From Cyanobacterium sp. Dongsha4 (GTDB taxonomy: Bacteria > Cyanobacteriota > Cyanobacteriia > Cyanobacteriales > Cyanobacteriaceae), in NCBI RefSeq assembly GCF_036345015.1, contig NZ_CP084098.1, forward strand, positions 4,043,326-4,107,325: DNA of 64,000 nt. Reading direction: 5' to 3'. Positions 21,104-29,826 of the stretch are shown piece after piece (position 1 is the first letter of the stretch; each line of letters starts with the position of its first letter). The position numbers and the translations under genes were made by a program. Under the pieces are notes generated by a model that saw only the letters and a program-made list of their open reading frames with translations, made no database searches and was not told where the DNA came from.

Positions 21104-21640
21104 TTAACTCAATTCAGACAATAGATGATTAGCAAATTCTTCTGCTGTTACGGAAGTAGGTAAACACTTCTCATCCCAATGGGCTATTTGTTCTTTCAGT
21201 TCATCATCTAATAAATCAGGATTAGCAAGATATTTAGCTATTAATGCTCTCTCTGCTATTAATATCCCCCCTGCTTTCTGTTGGGCGATCGCAACTAATT
21301 GAGTAATTTGATTAGCAGTACCATCGGAAGTAAAAGAATGAGAAAACGGGGAGTGGTTAGAGGGATATTCTGGACTCTGGACTTCTGAGGGTAAAACATC
21401 GGTACATTGTTGAGTAATAAAAGAAGCGATGGAAGCCTTATCATCAGTTTTAAGGTAGTTGTCAAGGTCATCGAGGGTTTGTATCTGTTCATCACTAAGA
21501 AAGAGAATACCATCCTGTTTAGTTTCCTTCATTTCTAACTTTCTTAGTCTGGTATATACGGTATTTTCTGTTATGCCGTAACGTTCACATAAGAGTTTGA
21601 CTAATTCTGTTTTTGATTCAGCTTTTATCATGACTTTCAA
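21104..21640 (-). CDS. HTH protein with IAQxKAxGILI motif
   Basis: 178 residues. An N-terminal helix-turn-helix (about 10-37, LCERYGITENTVYTRLRKLE) is followed by a polar linker and a C-terminal segment at 119-144 (IAQQKAGGILI, LIAKYLANPDLL). That segment closely matches residues 58-83 of the HTH-membrane protein at 9,449. In that protein the motif is followed by a membrane helix; here the next, coupled gene encodes the membrane ATPase. I infer that the motif may connect DNA binding to a membrane partner. Confidence 0.55.
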   Translation of the reverse strand: MKVMIKAESKTELVKLLCERYGITENTVYTRLRKLEMKETKQDGILFLSDEQIQTLDDLDNYLKTDDKASIASFITQQCTDVLPSEVQSPEYPSNHSPFSHSFTSDGTANQITQLVAIAQQKAGGILIAERALIAKYLANPDLLDDELKEQIAHWDEKCLPTSVTAEEFANHLLSELS

Positions 21641-21769
21641 AGGATAATGAAGAATATAGGGAACGAAGAAGGGTGATTCCTACGCTATCGTATTCTCCCC
21701 AACCCTTCTCCCGTATAGTTATAAATGTTTATACTCCGTTATATATAAGAGAAAAAAGATTAATGAGAA

Positions 21770-22018
21770 TTAATACCAATAGTCTGTAATATTTACATTA
21801 TGGGCTTTAGGGGTAATAAAATAAAGATTATCTCTCTTTACTATCGCCCCTACAGACAATAGTTTAGATAGTTGTCGCTTAGTTTGTACTACAGATTTAT
21901 TGATAGCAAGAGCTATTTGTTCAGGATTTTTACCATTATTTTCTGAGAGAAATTTAATGATATTTTGCCTAGTTTGTTCTCCTTTATAGTGACTAGGAAA
22001 AATCTTTAATTCCACCAT
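21770..22018 (-). CDS. Winged-helix DNA-binding protein, 82 residues
   Basis: GEQTRQNIIKFLSENNGKNPEQIALAINKS, then VQTKRQLSKLLSVGAIVKRDNLYFIT, reads as a MarR/ArsR-like winged helix: the second segment is the recognition helix and wing. It is probably a small transcription regulator. About 130 non-coding bases separate it from the 21,640 start. Confidence 0.6.
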   Translation of the reverse strand: MVELKIFPSHYKGEQTRQNIIKFLSENNGKNPEQIALAINKSVVQTKRQLSKLLSVGAIVKRDNLYFITPKAHNVNITDYWY

Positions 22019-22082
22019 AATATAGCGATATAATCATTCAAAACTAAATTAACTTGTAGGCAGTAGATTATTAAGTATTCTT

Positions 22083-23360
22083 TTACTCTGGATTTTGCAT
22101 TTTATTCTCCTGATAATAATTAATGAGTTTACTAATAGCCGTCTGATAATTATTTAATTTATGTTCTGACCTAAAATCTTCTAACTTTTCAATAACAGAG
22201 CGGTCGCATAATAAAGAGTAAGTATCTTTACTAATGGGGATAAGTTGAGGATGATTGAAAGCAGATATATCAGTATCAGAAATTGAAGGAGAGAATAAAT
22301 CAGTCTTACTGTCTAATTCTGGTTCAGTCAATTCATTATCAGCACAAGAAGAAGTGTCATCCTCTTGCTCTAAATCATCATCAAGAAATTTAATGGCATC
22401 TTCAGGATATTGGAATTTACTATCATTATTTACTATGTTCCCTGTTCCCCGTTCCCCTTTCCCTTCTTCATAATCTTTAATGCTTTGTAAATTTTTCTGG
22501 CGGCGTTCCGTCTCTGCTATTTCAATTCGCATCTTATGGACTAATTGGTGGGAGACTTTAGCTAGTTTTGCTAATTCTCTGGTACTTAGCTGTGACCATT
22601 CGGGGTCATTAAGTAGAGCCATAACAGCCTTTCTCTTATCAGCATTATTACGGCGGAGTCCATGGTCAGCATTAACAGAGATGGTATAAAGCATAGCTTC
22701 TCGATAAGTACCAGATTTTTCTGTAAAAGGTAACTCATCAATTTTAGCTAACTTCGCCGCCTCCACTCGGTGAAAACCATCGACCAAATATAAGGTTTCA
22801 CTGTTGCTTGTTCCCTGTTCCTCATTTCCTTCTATACATCGCCAAACAATAATAGGCGGAAATTCCTCTCCTTCAGATAGTGCGATCGCATAATCAGCAA
22901 CAGTATCTTGGTTAAGTTTAACTCTCTGTTGTAAGGCAGGGTCAATAGTGAGAGTATAAATATTGATAGTGGGGTGTGAGGAACGACTATTAAGTTTAGA
23001 CTGTAATTGCTCAAGGGAGAAAAGAATAGGTAAACCAGAATCCTTAATTATTTGTGCTTTAATTTGATTGTCATGGTAAATAAAAGAATGGATAAAACCA
23101 TCATTAACCCTAGTAGCAACTAAATCATGGAAATTATAGGGAATAAAAGGGATTTTATCTAAATCTTTAGCAATCTCAGCAATAGGAACAGTAGCACTGG
23201 AATCACACCATTTAACCCAAAACTGTAGAACTTTACTACCATTAACGGGTACTATATCAGTCACTAACCCAATTTGATTATTCTTGATTACAGTGTCACC
23301 GATAGAGATATGGTTAGGATTGACAGATAAATCAGGAGCAGGTAACTTAATCTTCGACAT
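22083..23360 (-). CDS. ParB-like protein
   Basis: 425 residues. An N-terminal domain of about 140 residues with VNPNHISIGDTVIKN and LQFWVKWCDSS is unfamiliar. It is followed by a ParB/Srx-type fold: VADYAIALSEGEEFPPIIVWR, then LYLVDGFHRVEAAK. After it come NADHGLRRNNADKRKAVMAL and an HTH (STRELAKLAKVSHQLVHKMR). Then comes an acidic linker and a C-terminal helical region. This is the architecture of plasmid and island ParB-like DNA-binding proteins; no ParA is visible. Two heptamer-derived peptides (EEQGTSNSE, KGERGTGNIV) sit in loops. Confidence 0.75.
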   Translation of the reverse strand: MSKIKLPAPDLSVNPNHISIGDTVIKNNQIGLVTDIVPVNGSKVLQFWVKWCDSSATVPIAEIAKDLDKIPFIPYNFHDLVATRVNDGFIHSFIYHDNQIKAQIIKDSGLPILFSLEQLQSKLNSRSSHPTINIYTLTIDPALQQRVKLNQDTVADYAIALSEGEEFPPIIVWRCIEGNEEQGTSNSETLYLVDGFHRVEAAKLAKIDELPFTEKSGTYREAMLYTISVNADHGLRRNNADKRKAVMALLNDPEWSQLSTRELAKLAKVSHQLVHKMRIEIAETERRQKNLQSIKDYEEGKGERGTGNIVNNDSKFQYPEDAIKFLDDDLEQEDDTSSCADNELTEPELDSKTDLFSPSISDTDISAFNHPQLIPISKDTYSLLCDRSVIEKLEDFRSEHKLNNYQTAISKLINYYQENKMQNPE

Positions 23361-23594
23361 AGCTGACTCCTTTATTAATTGTTATGACGGTTCTTTGTTT
23401 TGCCCCTGTCCAGTTTTTTAGATTTTCAATATCAACTATTAGAGTGTTAATGAATCTTGTTGATTCTAATTTATGACCGTGCATTGTGTTAAACTCCTAT
23501 TATGATTACAGTTTTGATAATGCTGTAGTTTTATTGACTTTGCTTAGTTTCCAGCTTGGAGTTTGAAAAAATTGGCTCTAAGACTCAGGAAACT

Positions 23595-23999
23595 TTATGC
23601 TATTAATTTTTCGGCTTTTTCTCTGTTTATCTGTAATTGCTCCACAGTTTTAATCATATTTTTCCCCTTTTTGATGATTGAACTTAAATAGCGAACGATG
23701 GTATCTTCAGTTTGTAAAGATGATTCTTTGCTATCACAAACAAATAATGCTAATTCATCCATCTCGTTCGATAAGCCAATAATTTGTTCCCATACTTTGT
23801 AGTAATCCCAATTTTTATCGGCTAATCCTATTCTTTCTATTTTCTTAATCATTAAAGTTCTCCTTACTTGATTAACTCGGATTTTGTAACAAGGACAGTT
23901 CCCACAACATTCTTTTGCCCCCGGTAATTTACAGCAAGAACTTGGTAGGGATGCGATCGCATCTGTATAGTCCTCTACTGCTTTCTTGATTAATCTCAT
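23595..23999 (-). CDS. Cysteine-rich hypothetical protein, 134 residues
   Basis: Six cysteines lie between residues 22 and 37 (SCCKLPGAKECCGNCPCYK), enough for a zinc or iron-sulfur site, followed by a mostly helical remainder. Not recognised. It is divergent from the XRE regulator at 24,140 and shares its palindromic control region, so it is probably the first gene controlled by that repressor. Confidence 0.5.
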   Translation of the reverse strand: MRLIKKAVEDYTDAIASLPSSCCKLPGAKECCGNCPCYKIRVNQVRRTLMIKKIERIGLADKNWDYYKVWEQIIGLSNEMDELALFVCDSKESSLQTEDTIVRYLSSIIKKGKNMIKTVEQLQINREKAEKLIA

Positions 24000-24058
24000 T
24001 TCTTTCCATGCTCTCTGATTTTTGTTTTTACAGCATTATCACTAAAATACTATCTAGT

Positions 24059-24095
24059 AATTAGTAGCTACTAATTATTATGATTAGCTACTAAT
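24059..24095. promoter_or_regulatory. Operator-like palindromes between divergent genes
   Basis: The perfect 18-base palindrome AATTAGTAGCTACTAATT (24,059-24,076) is followed by a second site with the same CTACTAAT half (24,083-24,095). The sites lie between the cysteine-rich gene and the XRE regulator. This is the classical position for autoregulation by the XRE protein. Confidence 0.65.
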
Positions 24096-24139
24096 ATTGT
24101 AGCCATAAAAAGTAAATAAAGAGGAAAAAAAGGAATAAA

Positions 24140-24514
24140 ATGGAAATAGAAACGAATAGTTTTGACAATTTAATGCCAGAAATAAACAAGGAAAAATTAA
24201 AAAAACTAATTACAGAATTAAGGGGAGAAGGAACTCAAAAAAGTTTAGCAGAAAAGCTAAATGTAGCCCCTTATACAATTAGCTCATGGGTTAATAAAAT
24301 ATCGTCTCCTTCAAGGGAAAACCTAGATGTAATAGCGGATCATATGGGAATATCTTTAGATATTCTTATGAGTAAAATTACTGATAATTCTAATATTTAT
24401 TCTCATGATAATATTCCTAAAACCCCTCAAGGATTTTCGAGTCTGTTAGACTATTACCTGTCCAAAGAACAGCAATTAGAACTTGCTAAATTAATCCTTA
24501 ATAAATATTATTAA
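24140..24514 (+). CDS. XRE-family transcription regulator, 124 residues
   Basis: An HTH_3 domain spans about 15-70: [20 protein letters not shown], then [26 protein letters not shown]. The C-terminal 50 residues are probably for oligomerisation. No peptidase or cleavage motif is seen, so it is not a LexA/CI-type self-cleaving repressor. Palindromic operators lie 45-80 bases upstream. Its stop is only 20 bases from the element/comM junction, so it is the rightmost gene of the element and a likely switch for it. Confidence 0.75.
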   Translation: MEIETNSFDNLMPEINKEKLKKLITELRGEGTQKSLAEKLNVAPYTISSWVNKISSPSRENLDVIADHMGISLDILMSKITDNSNIYSHDNIPKTPQGFSSLLDYYLSKEQQLELAKLILNKYY

Positions 24515-25593
24515 TTTTTATACCCCCATTGTTGACAAGGACAGGGATTGGTACTAGCGACTAAGGTAAATTGAGCAGGAAAAGCAACAGATTGACGAGC
24601 ACGAGAAATGGTCACAAATCCATCTTCCAAGGGTTGACGTAAAAATTCTAAAACACTACGCTTGAATTCCGTCAACTCATCTAGAAACAAGATACCATTG
24701 TGAGACAATGAGATTTCCCCCGGTTTTGGAAAAGACCCACCTCCCACTAAAGCAACTCCACTAGCTGAGTGATGAGGACTACGAAAAGGGCGTTCTTGAA
24801 TCAGTTTACCCTGATTTTTTAGCAATCCTGCCACTGAATAAATCTGAGATACCTCCAAAGCCTCCGAAAAGCTCAAAGGGGGGAGAATGGAAGCCATACG
24901 CCTTGCTAACATGGTTTTTCCAGCCCCCGGAGGTCCCACAAAAATGAGATTATGCCCCCCTGCCGCCGCAATTTCCAAAGCTCGACGAGCATGATGTTGT
25001 CCTTTAACATCTCTCAAATTATAATTACTTTGTTGAAAACTATCATCGAAATTAAGTTCTGGAATAGTCGGAGAAAAAGCAGAAGGATTTTGTAAAAAAT
25101 CTGCCACCTCATTAATGTTATTTAGACCATAAACTTCTATCTGCTCCACCACAGACGCTTCTTGGGCGTTATCTTTCGGCACAACAATACCCTTAAAACC
25201 TAACTTAGAAGCCGTTACCGCCATTGGTAATACCCCTGCGATCGCTCTTAAGCTCCCATCAAGGGAAACCTCCCCCAAAAATAAAAACTCCTCTAAATAG
25301 GTAGGATCAACCTGTTCTGAAGCGGCCAAAATACCGATACTAATGGGTAAATCAAAAATCGGTCCTTCTTTCCGTAAATCCGCAGGACTCAAATTAATCG
25401 TTATTTGTCTCACGGGAAAAGCAAAACCAGAATTTTTAAGAGCGGCTTTGACTCTTTCTCTCGATTCTTGGACGGCGGTATCTGGTAAACCAACTACAGT
25501 TGTTTTTGGTAAACCTCCCGATACATCCACCTCAACTCCTACCTTCACTCCCTCGATACCAAAAATTGTTGCACTCCAAACCCGACTAAGCAT
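24511..25593 (-). pseudogene. comM: comM (YifB-type Mg-chelatase-like ATPase), 3' part missing because of insertion
   Basis: 360 codons of a gene whose family is about 505-510 long. Present are the N-terminal LonC-like domain ([32 protein letters not shown]), Walker A GPPGAGKT, Walker [11 protein letters not shown] and RSPHHSAS. After VASTNPCPC the normal GYxGD...C.C and RLSGPLLDRID regions are absent. Instead the frame reads QQWGYKN and stops. The lost part includes the second half of the AAA+ core, so ComM should be inactive. ComM is a branch-migration helicase that aids recombination of DNA taken up in natural transformation. The start is the usual ComM start. Confidence 0.85.
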
Positions 25594-25743
25594 CTTTTTT
25601 TATCTCATCAGTCCTGATATTCTTTGCTATCTGTAAGATATTACAACAACAGAAAAATAACAACCCTAAAAAATTTTCACCGATTCCCTTGCAATTTTTG
25701 GAATCCTTCGTTATATTAGTTAATGTCGTGAAAAACGGCAAAA

Positions 25744-25815
25744 GGGTCGCTAGCTCAGTGGTAGAGCACTCGGCTTTTAACCGATTGGTCCTGAGTTCGA
25801 GTCTCAGGCGACCCA
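25744..25815 (+). tRNA. tRNA-Lys (anticodon UUU)
   Basis: 72 bases. The acceptor arms GGGTCGC and GCGACCC pair, the anticodon stem TCGG/CCGA encloses loop CTTTTAA with anticodon TTT, and the T arm contains GGTTCGA-type sequence (GAGTTCGAGTC). CCA is not encoded. The gene is intact and lies 1.2 kb from the element junction. Confidence 0.95.
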
Positions 25816-25990
25816 TTTTTTTTAGAGTTGAAGGATAATGTCGAAGTATTTAGCTTATACAAAGCAAGTTTAGGGTTTATTTGGGCTTAATTTTTGTTTA
25901 ATTACCGTTATAAGGATTCGTTACCCAATTACCCGGTATGATGTATAAAAAATAAGTCTTTGGGAAACACTATAGACAGCAATATTTTAT

Positions 25991-26611
25991 TTATTCGCTC
26001 ATTTCGATCGCTTTTTTTACATCCTTGTTATATTGATCAATATTATCTAAACTCTCTAAAAGTTGATCCTCAATGGTTACTTTGCCGTTGTTATCATTAT
26101 AATCATTGACATTATTAGGTTTTGTGTCGTTATTTATGGACATTTCGGCAATGGTTTGACATTCTTCAGAGGTTTTTTGAGGGTCTTTTTCACAGACTTT
26201 TACTAATTGTTTAATTTTCTCTTTGTGTTTATATTCATCCTGCATGGCTTTTAATTTCTCTAAAAAACCCCCTTTTTTCGGTTTGCCTGATGTTTGGCTA
26301 TCTTTGGGTAAAAACTCTGCAACAGTTTCAACACTTATTTGCCATAGTTTTGGAAGAAAAGGAAGTGCGATCGCAATCAGTGCTATACTAATCAAAGTTG
26401 AGACTAACGTTTTTATACTGCGATTTTGTGACTCTTGATGCTTTAGTTTTTGAAATTCTTGATTTTGTTGTCTTAGCCATTTTTTCTTAACCTGACGCAA
26501 TTGTTTTTCTTCATCTTCCCCATTTTCCCCCCATAAAGGTTGAGAGTCAGAAATTTCTTTTTGCAGTCTTTCGGTTTTCTTTGATAAGTCGTGGAATTTA
26601 AAATAAGACAT
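25991..26611 (-). CDS. Hypothetical membrane-anchored coiled-coil protein
   Basis: 206 residues from MSYFKFHDLSKK; a longer frame from 26,644 would overlap the divergent gene. A charged helical N-terminus (about 1-75) is followed by one transmembrane segment (TLVSTLISIALIAIALPFLP), then a Lys/Glu-rich tail. Two cysteines lie in the tail. A cyanobacterial hypothetical protein; no role can be read. Confidence 0.6.
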   Translation of the reverse strand: MSYFKFHDLSKKTERLQKEISDSQPLWGENGEDEEKQLRQVKKKWLRQQNQEFQKLKHQESQNRSIKTLVSTLISIALIAIALPFLPKLWQISVETVAEFLPKDSQTSGKPKKGGFLEKLKAMQDEYKHKEKIKQLVKVCEKDPQKTSEECQTIAEMSINNDTKPNNVNDYNDNNGKVTIEDQLLESLDNIDQYNKDVKKAIEMSE

Positions 26612-26692
26612 GGCTAAATTCTGTATAACTATGTATTGTCTCACGAAAATTATAACCTATATATCCGTAATTATCACGAGAAAATTTGTTCT

Positions 26693-28594
26693 ATGAGAAT
26701 CTTGCTAGTAGATGATGATGAAATTCTCATTGATATTTTAGAAAAAACGCTCCAAAACCAAAACTATACCATTGATGCAGTGATGGATGGACAACAGGGG
26801 TGGACTTATGTTTCTACTTATAATTATGATCTGATTATTCTCGATTGGAGTTTACCTAAATTAGATGGTATTAGTTTGTGTAAACGCATTCGTCATTATG
26901 GCTATGATATGCCCATTATGATTCTTACTGCCCGTCATAGTAGTCAGGAAAAAAGTTACGCCCTTGATGTCGGAGCTGATGATTATCTTTGTAAGCCTTT
27001 TGACATTGAAGAATTAATGGCGAGAATTAGAGCTTTATTGCGACGTAGCCAAAGTTATGATCAATCTTCTCCCTTATTAAATTGGGGAAGCCTATATTTA
27101 GACCCCTGTATTTGTCAAGTTAGTTATCAGGGTAATACTATTCAACTTACCACAAAAGAATATCAATTATTAGAATTATTTTTACGTCATCCCCATGAGG
27201 TATTTAGTATTGAAGCTATTATCGAAAATTTATGGTCTTCTATTGAGTATCCCTCAGAAGCAACAGTGCGATCGCATCTTCGTTATTTAAGACAGAAATT
27301 AAAACAAGCAGGATTATCAGAAAATCCCATCGACACCATAAGAGGAAGAGGATATTGTTTGAAATCTCAACCCATGAAAACAGAAATAAAAACAGAACAA
27401 AACACCCTCGTATTTCCCTCAGAAATTGAAAAGGAAAAACACTTACAACAATTAACCGCACTAAATAATATTTGGGAAAAATATCAAGATAAAAGAGAGG
27501 AACAATTAAACATTTTACAAACTACATTAAACCAAATCAAGGAACAAAAAATTAATAAAAATCAACTTAAAAAAGCCATTGATAATTGTCATAAATTATC
27601 AGGCAATTTAGGTATATTTGGCTTTAATGAAGCCTCATATTTAGCTTCTCAACTAGAGCAGTTATTGAAAGAAAATTTAGAAAAAAAGCTAGATAAAATC
27701 AAACAATTTGAGACTATTTTAAATAACTTAATTTGGCAAATCAATCCTCAAAAAGATGAGAAATTAAACCATTTAACCAATCAAATAATTGACCATTGCT
27801 CTTTAGTTTTAGTAATCAGTGAAGATGTCCAATTTAAAAAAATTTTTAATCAAGAAGCCGTAAAAAAAGGAATTATTACCATTACCATGACAGATTTAGA
27901 AACAGTAAAAATATGGTTTAAGTCTTTAGAAAAAGAGCAGTTTCCCGATGTCGTTATCATGAGTATAGCTTTTAATCAATGGCAACAAGAATTAGTTGAA
28001 GAATATCTTGCCTTTATCACAGAATTAAATCTGCAAACTCCTCCTATTCCTAGTATTATAATCGGCGATCGCTACGAACGTAACTTTTCTCATCGCACAT
28101 CCACCGAAGAAAGACTATTAATCGCAGAAAAAGGAGGCACATTTTATCTAAAAAAACCCGTCACTCCTCAAGAAGCCATTAAATTTTGTCAAATAGCCTT
28201 GAAAAGGTATGCCCAAGGAAGAAAAATCATGATTATTGATGAAGATGAAGAATTATTGCGTCTTTTACCTATTTATTTACAGCCTTGGGGTTTTAATATC
28301 ACAACCCTCCATGATACCCGTCAATTCTGGGATGTGTTATGCGCGATCGCACCTGATGTATTAATATTAGAAATTGAAATGCCCTATCTTAACGGTATTG
28401 AAATTTGTAAAATGTTGCGTACTCATACCCAATGGTATCAACTACCAATAATTTACTATACAAAGCATACAGAACCAATAATTCTCGAAAAAGCCTTTAA
28501 TAGCGGAGCTAATGATATTATCCCGAAAACCTTTACAGAAAGAACATTAGCACAACGTATCATCAAAAATATAGAATTAGGAGTTAGGAGTTAA
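26693..28594 (+). CDS. OmpR-type response regulator with Hpt and extra receiver domains
   Basis: 633 residues from MRILLVDDDE. Order: receiver with phosphoacceptor Asp51 (ILDWSLPK), OmpR/PhoB winged helix (about 125-225, ending DTIRGRGYC), a coiled region, an Hpt-like domain with CHKLSGNLGIFGF (candidate phospho-His), a degenerate receiver (VLVISEDVQF; no clear acceptor Asp) and a C-terminal receiver (IMIIDEDEE, ILEIEMPYLNG). In the last, the acceptor position reads Glu (LEIE), which may mimic phosphorylation. Such multi-domain regulators are known in cyanobacteria. The cognate kinase is not adjacent. Confidence 0.85.
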   Translation: MRILLVDDDEILIDILEKTLQNQNYTIDAVMDGQQGWTYVSTYNYDLIILDWSLPKLDGISLCKRIRHYGYDMPIMILTARHSSQEKSYALDVGADDYLCKPFDIEELMARIRALLRRSQSYDQSSPLLNWGSLYLDPCICQVSYQGNTIQLTTKEYQLLELFLRHPHEVFSIEAIIENLWSSIEYPSEATVRSHLRYLRQKLKQAGLSENPIDTIRGRGYCLKSQPMKTEIKTEQNTLVFPSEIEKEKHLQQLTALNNIWEKYQDKREEQLNILQTTLNQIKEQKINKNQLKKAIDNCHKLSGNLGIFGFNEASYLASQLEQLLKENLEKKLDKIKQFETILNNLIWQINPQKDEKLNHLTNQIIDHCSLVLVISEDVQFKKIFNQEAVKKGIITITMTDLETVKIWFKSLEKEQFPDVVIMSIAFNQWQQELVEEYLAFITELNLQTPPIPSIIIGDRYERNFSHRTSTEERLLIAEKGGTFYLKKPVTPQEAIKFCQIALKRYAQGRKIMIIDEDEELLRLLPIYLQPWGFNITTLHDTRQFWDVLCAIAPDVLILEIEMPYLNGIEICKMLRTHTQWYQLPIIYYTKHTEPIILEKAFNSGANDIIPKTFTERTLAQRIIKNIELGVRS

Positions 28595-28673
28595 AATAAA
28601 AAAGGAATTTTTCCCCCATTTCCTAAAACTCCAAGCCCCTATCATCCATTTTCCTAAACTCGAAAAGCCCTTT

Positions 28674-29399
28674 CTATTTAGGAGTATTAGAGCGTAAAAA
28701 CTCAAGAGACTCTTTAGAAGGCCATAAAACAATTCTCGTCAACATTTCGTCATCCCCTTGCTTCATAGCATCCAACATTCCTTCTAAAATAACAACCTCT
28801 ATTTGTACAGAATTAGCTAAATCGGGTTGTGCTTTTTTGAAGTTTTCCACTAATTGTTGTACTTGTTGCTTCTCAAAAAAGAAAGGTATAACTTCTTGAT
28901 CATTTTGTTTAATAGTTAAATAACCTTGGTCTTCCCCTGCCTTAGCTACAAACAAAGGTACTCCACCTTGATATTGATTATTAAGTTGTTGTGCTTGTTC
29001 TATTTGTTGAGAGGATGGCACATAGGCAAATTGTACACCATCTTGTTGTTGACTATTTCTTTCCGACAATTGATAAACTTCTGCTAAAGACACAGGCACA
29101 ACCTGCACTTGTTTTCCTAAATCAGGATTATCTTTTTTCAACCTTTCAACAAAAGAATTGGCATCTTTTTCGCTGATAAAAACTCCTGCAACTCTGCTAT
29201 TATCATCTGTGGAAGCAATTAATGGTGCGCCTTGAGAGTCAGCGATAGTAAATACAGGTATAGGCTTAAGTTTCTCTAAAATGACTTCTTGAGGTAAAGC
29301 TAATATTTTAGTAGTTTGAATTAACCAACAACTAGCAACTGTTGCACCGATAACACTTAACTTTTTGATTTTGTTTAAAAGAGATTTTTGTTCTGACAT
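28674..29399 (-). CDS. Tic22-like periplasmic protein
   Basis: 241 residues. An N-terminal signal or anchor (IGATVASCWLIQTTKILALP) is followed by two similar Tic22 modules: IPVFTIADSQGAPLIAS with VAGVFISEKDANSFVERLKK, and VPLFVAKAGEDQGYLT with IPFFFEKQQVQQLVENFKK. Cyanobacterial Tic22 is a periplasmic chaperone linked to outer-membrane biogenesis and is related to the chloroplast import factor. Single gene with its own upstream region. Confidence 0.85.
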   Translation of the reverse strand: MSEQKSLLNKIKKLSVIGATVASCWLIQTTKILALPQEVILEKLKPIPVFTIADSQGAPLIASTDDNSRVAGVFISEKDANSFVERLKKDNPDLGKQVQVVPVSLAEVYQLSERNSQQQDGVQFAYVPSSQQIEQAQQLNNQYQGGVPLFVAKAGEDQGYLTIKQNDQEVIPFFFEKQQVQQLVENFKKAQPDLANSVQIEVVILEGMLDAMKQGDDEMLTRIVLWPSKESLEFLRSNTPK

Positions 29400-29826
29400 A
29401 ATTAATATAAGAATTTTATGCTTACTTGGCAGAGACGATTTTTTCTCTGGATAGTTTCTAAGCTGATCTTTATACTTGAGTATCTTAGCAATTTATTTTT
29501 CTTTTTCTCATTACTGTATCTTTTTTTTATGATGATTTTAGCTTTCAATATGCTTTAACTTCTCATTCATCAGACTTCTTGCTATCTCAGGCACTCATGC
29601 ACAATCAAAGGGCAAGGGGCAAACCCTTCTGTGTCTCCCCTTAAAAGAAATCCCCTTTATCCTTCTTAGAGAGGGGAGAGTAAAAGTGTTTAATTAACGC
29701 AAACCCTAACACCCGAAACCCGAAACCTAAAACCTTTTTTTAGTATAACTGCTCAATTGCGCGAACTCAGTTGGTAATGGTCAATGATAGAATTCTAAAA
29801 ACAATGTATATGGCAAACTTTTCAAG
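29400..29826. other. Intergenic region with a dispersed 60-bp repeat and heptamers
   Basis: No gene seen. It holds promoters for the divergent Tic22 and pepP genes, a 60-base repeat (29,615-29,678) found inverted at 61,978, and ACCCGAA/ACCTAAA heptamers near 29,710-29,735. Confidence 0.6.
29615..29678 (+). repeat. Dispersed 60-bp repeat, copy 1
   Basis: Contains CTGTGTCTCCCCTTAAAAGA then AATCCCCTTTATCC. The inverted relative at 61,978-62,041 reads GGATAAAGGGGGTTTCTTTT then GAGGGGAGACACAG. Confidence 0.75.

Larger units (their letters stand above)
1..24534. mobile_element. Integrated plasmid- or phage-like element (right part), inserted in comM
   Basis: Everything left of about 24,534 differs from the rest of the window. 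It has plasmid/phage-type genes (ParB-like, SSB, Gp157, J-domain, SWIM proteins), its own dispersed repeats (GGGAACA heptamers, the palindrome TGTAAATATTTACA) and a shared gene leader, none of which I saw to the right. The right boundary is seen directly: comM reads normally until NPCPC and then runs into unrelated sequence with a stop. The left boundary, the missing 3' part of comM and any recombinase are outside the window. HIP1 octamers are common inside it, so it has resided in cyanobacteria. Whether it is an integrated plasmid, an ICE or a defective prophage is open. Confidence 0.75.

Noticed and set aside
20273-21640. TnsC/TniB plus regulator of a Tn7-like or CRISPR-associated transposon
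   Set aside because: No TnsB-like transposase, no Cas12k or Cascade genes and no CRISPR; the ATPase has two C-terminal membrane helices, unlike transposition ATPases.
25744-25815. tRNA-Lys as the attachment site of the element
   Set aside because: The gene is intact and 1.2 kb from the junction, which lies inside comM.
25586-25816. Reverse-strand coding frame across the tRNA
   Set aside because: It is an accidental frame over tRNA-Lys and the comM upstream region, with no ribosome site or conserved motif.
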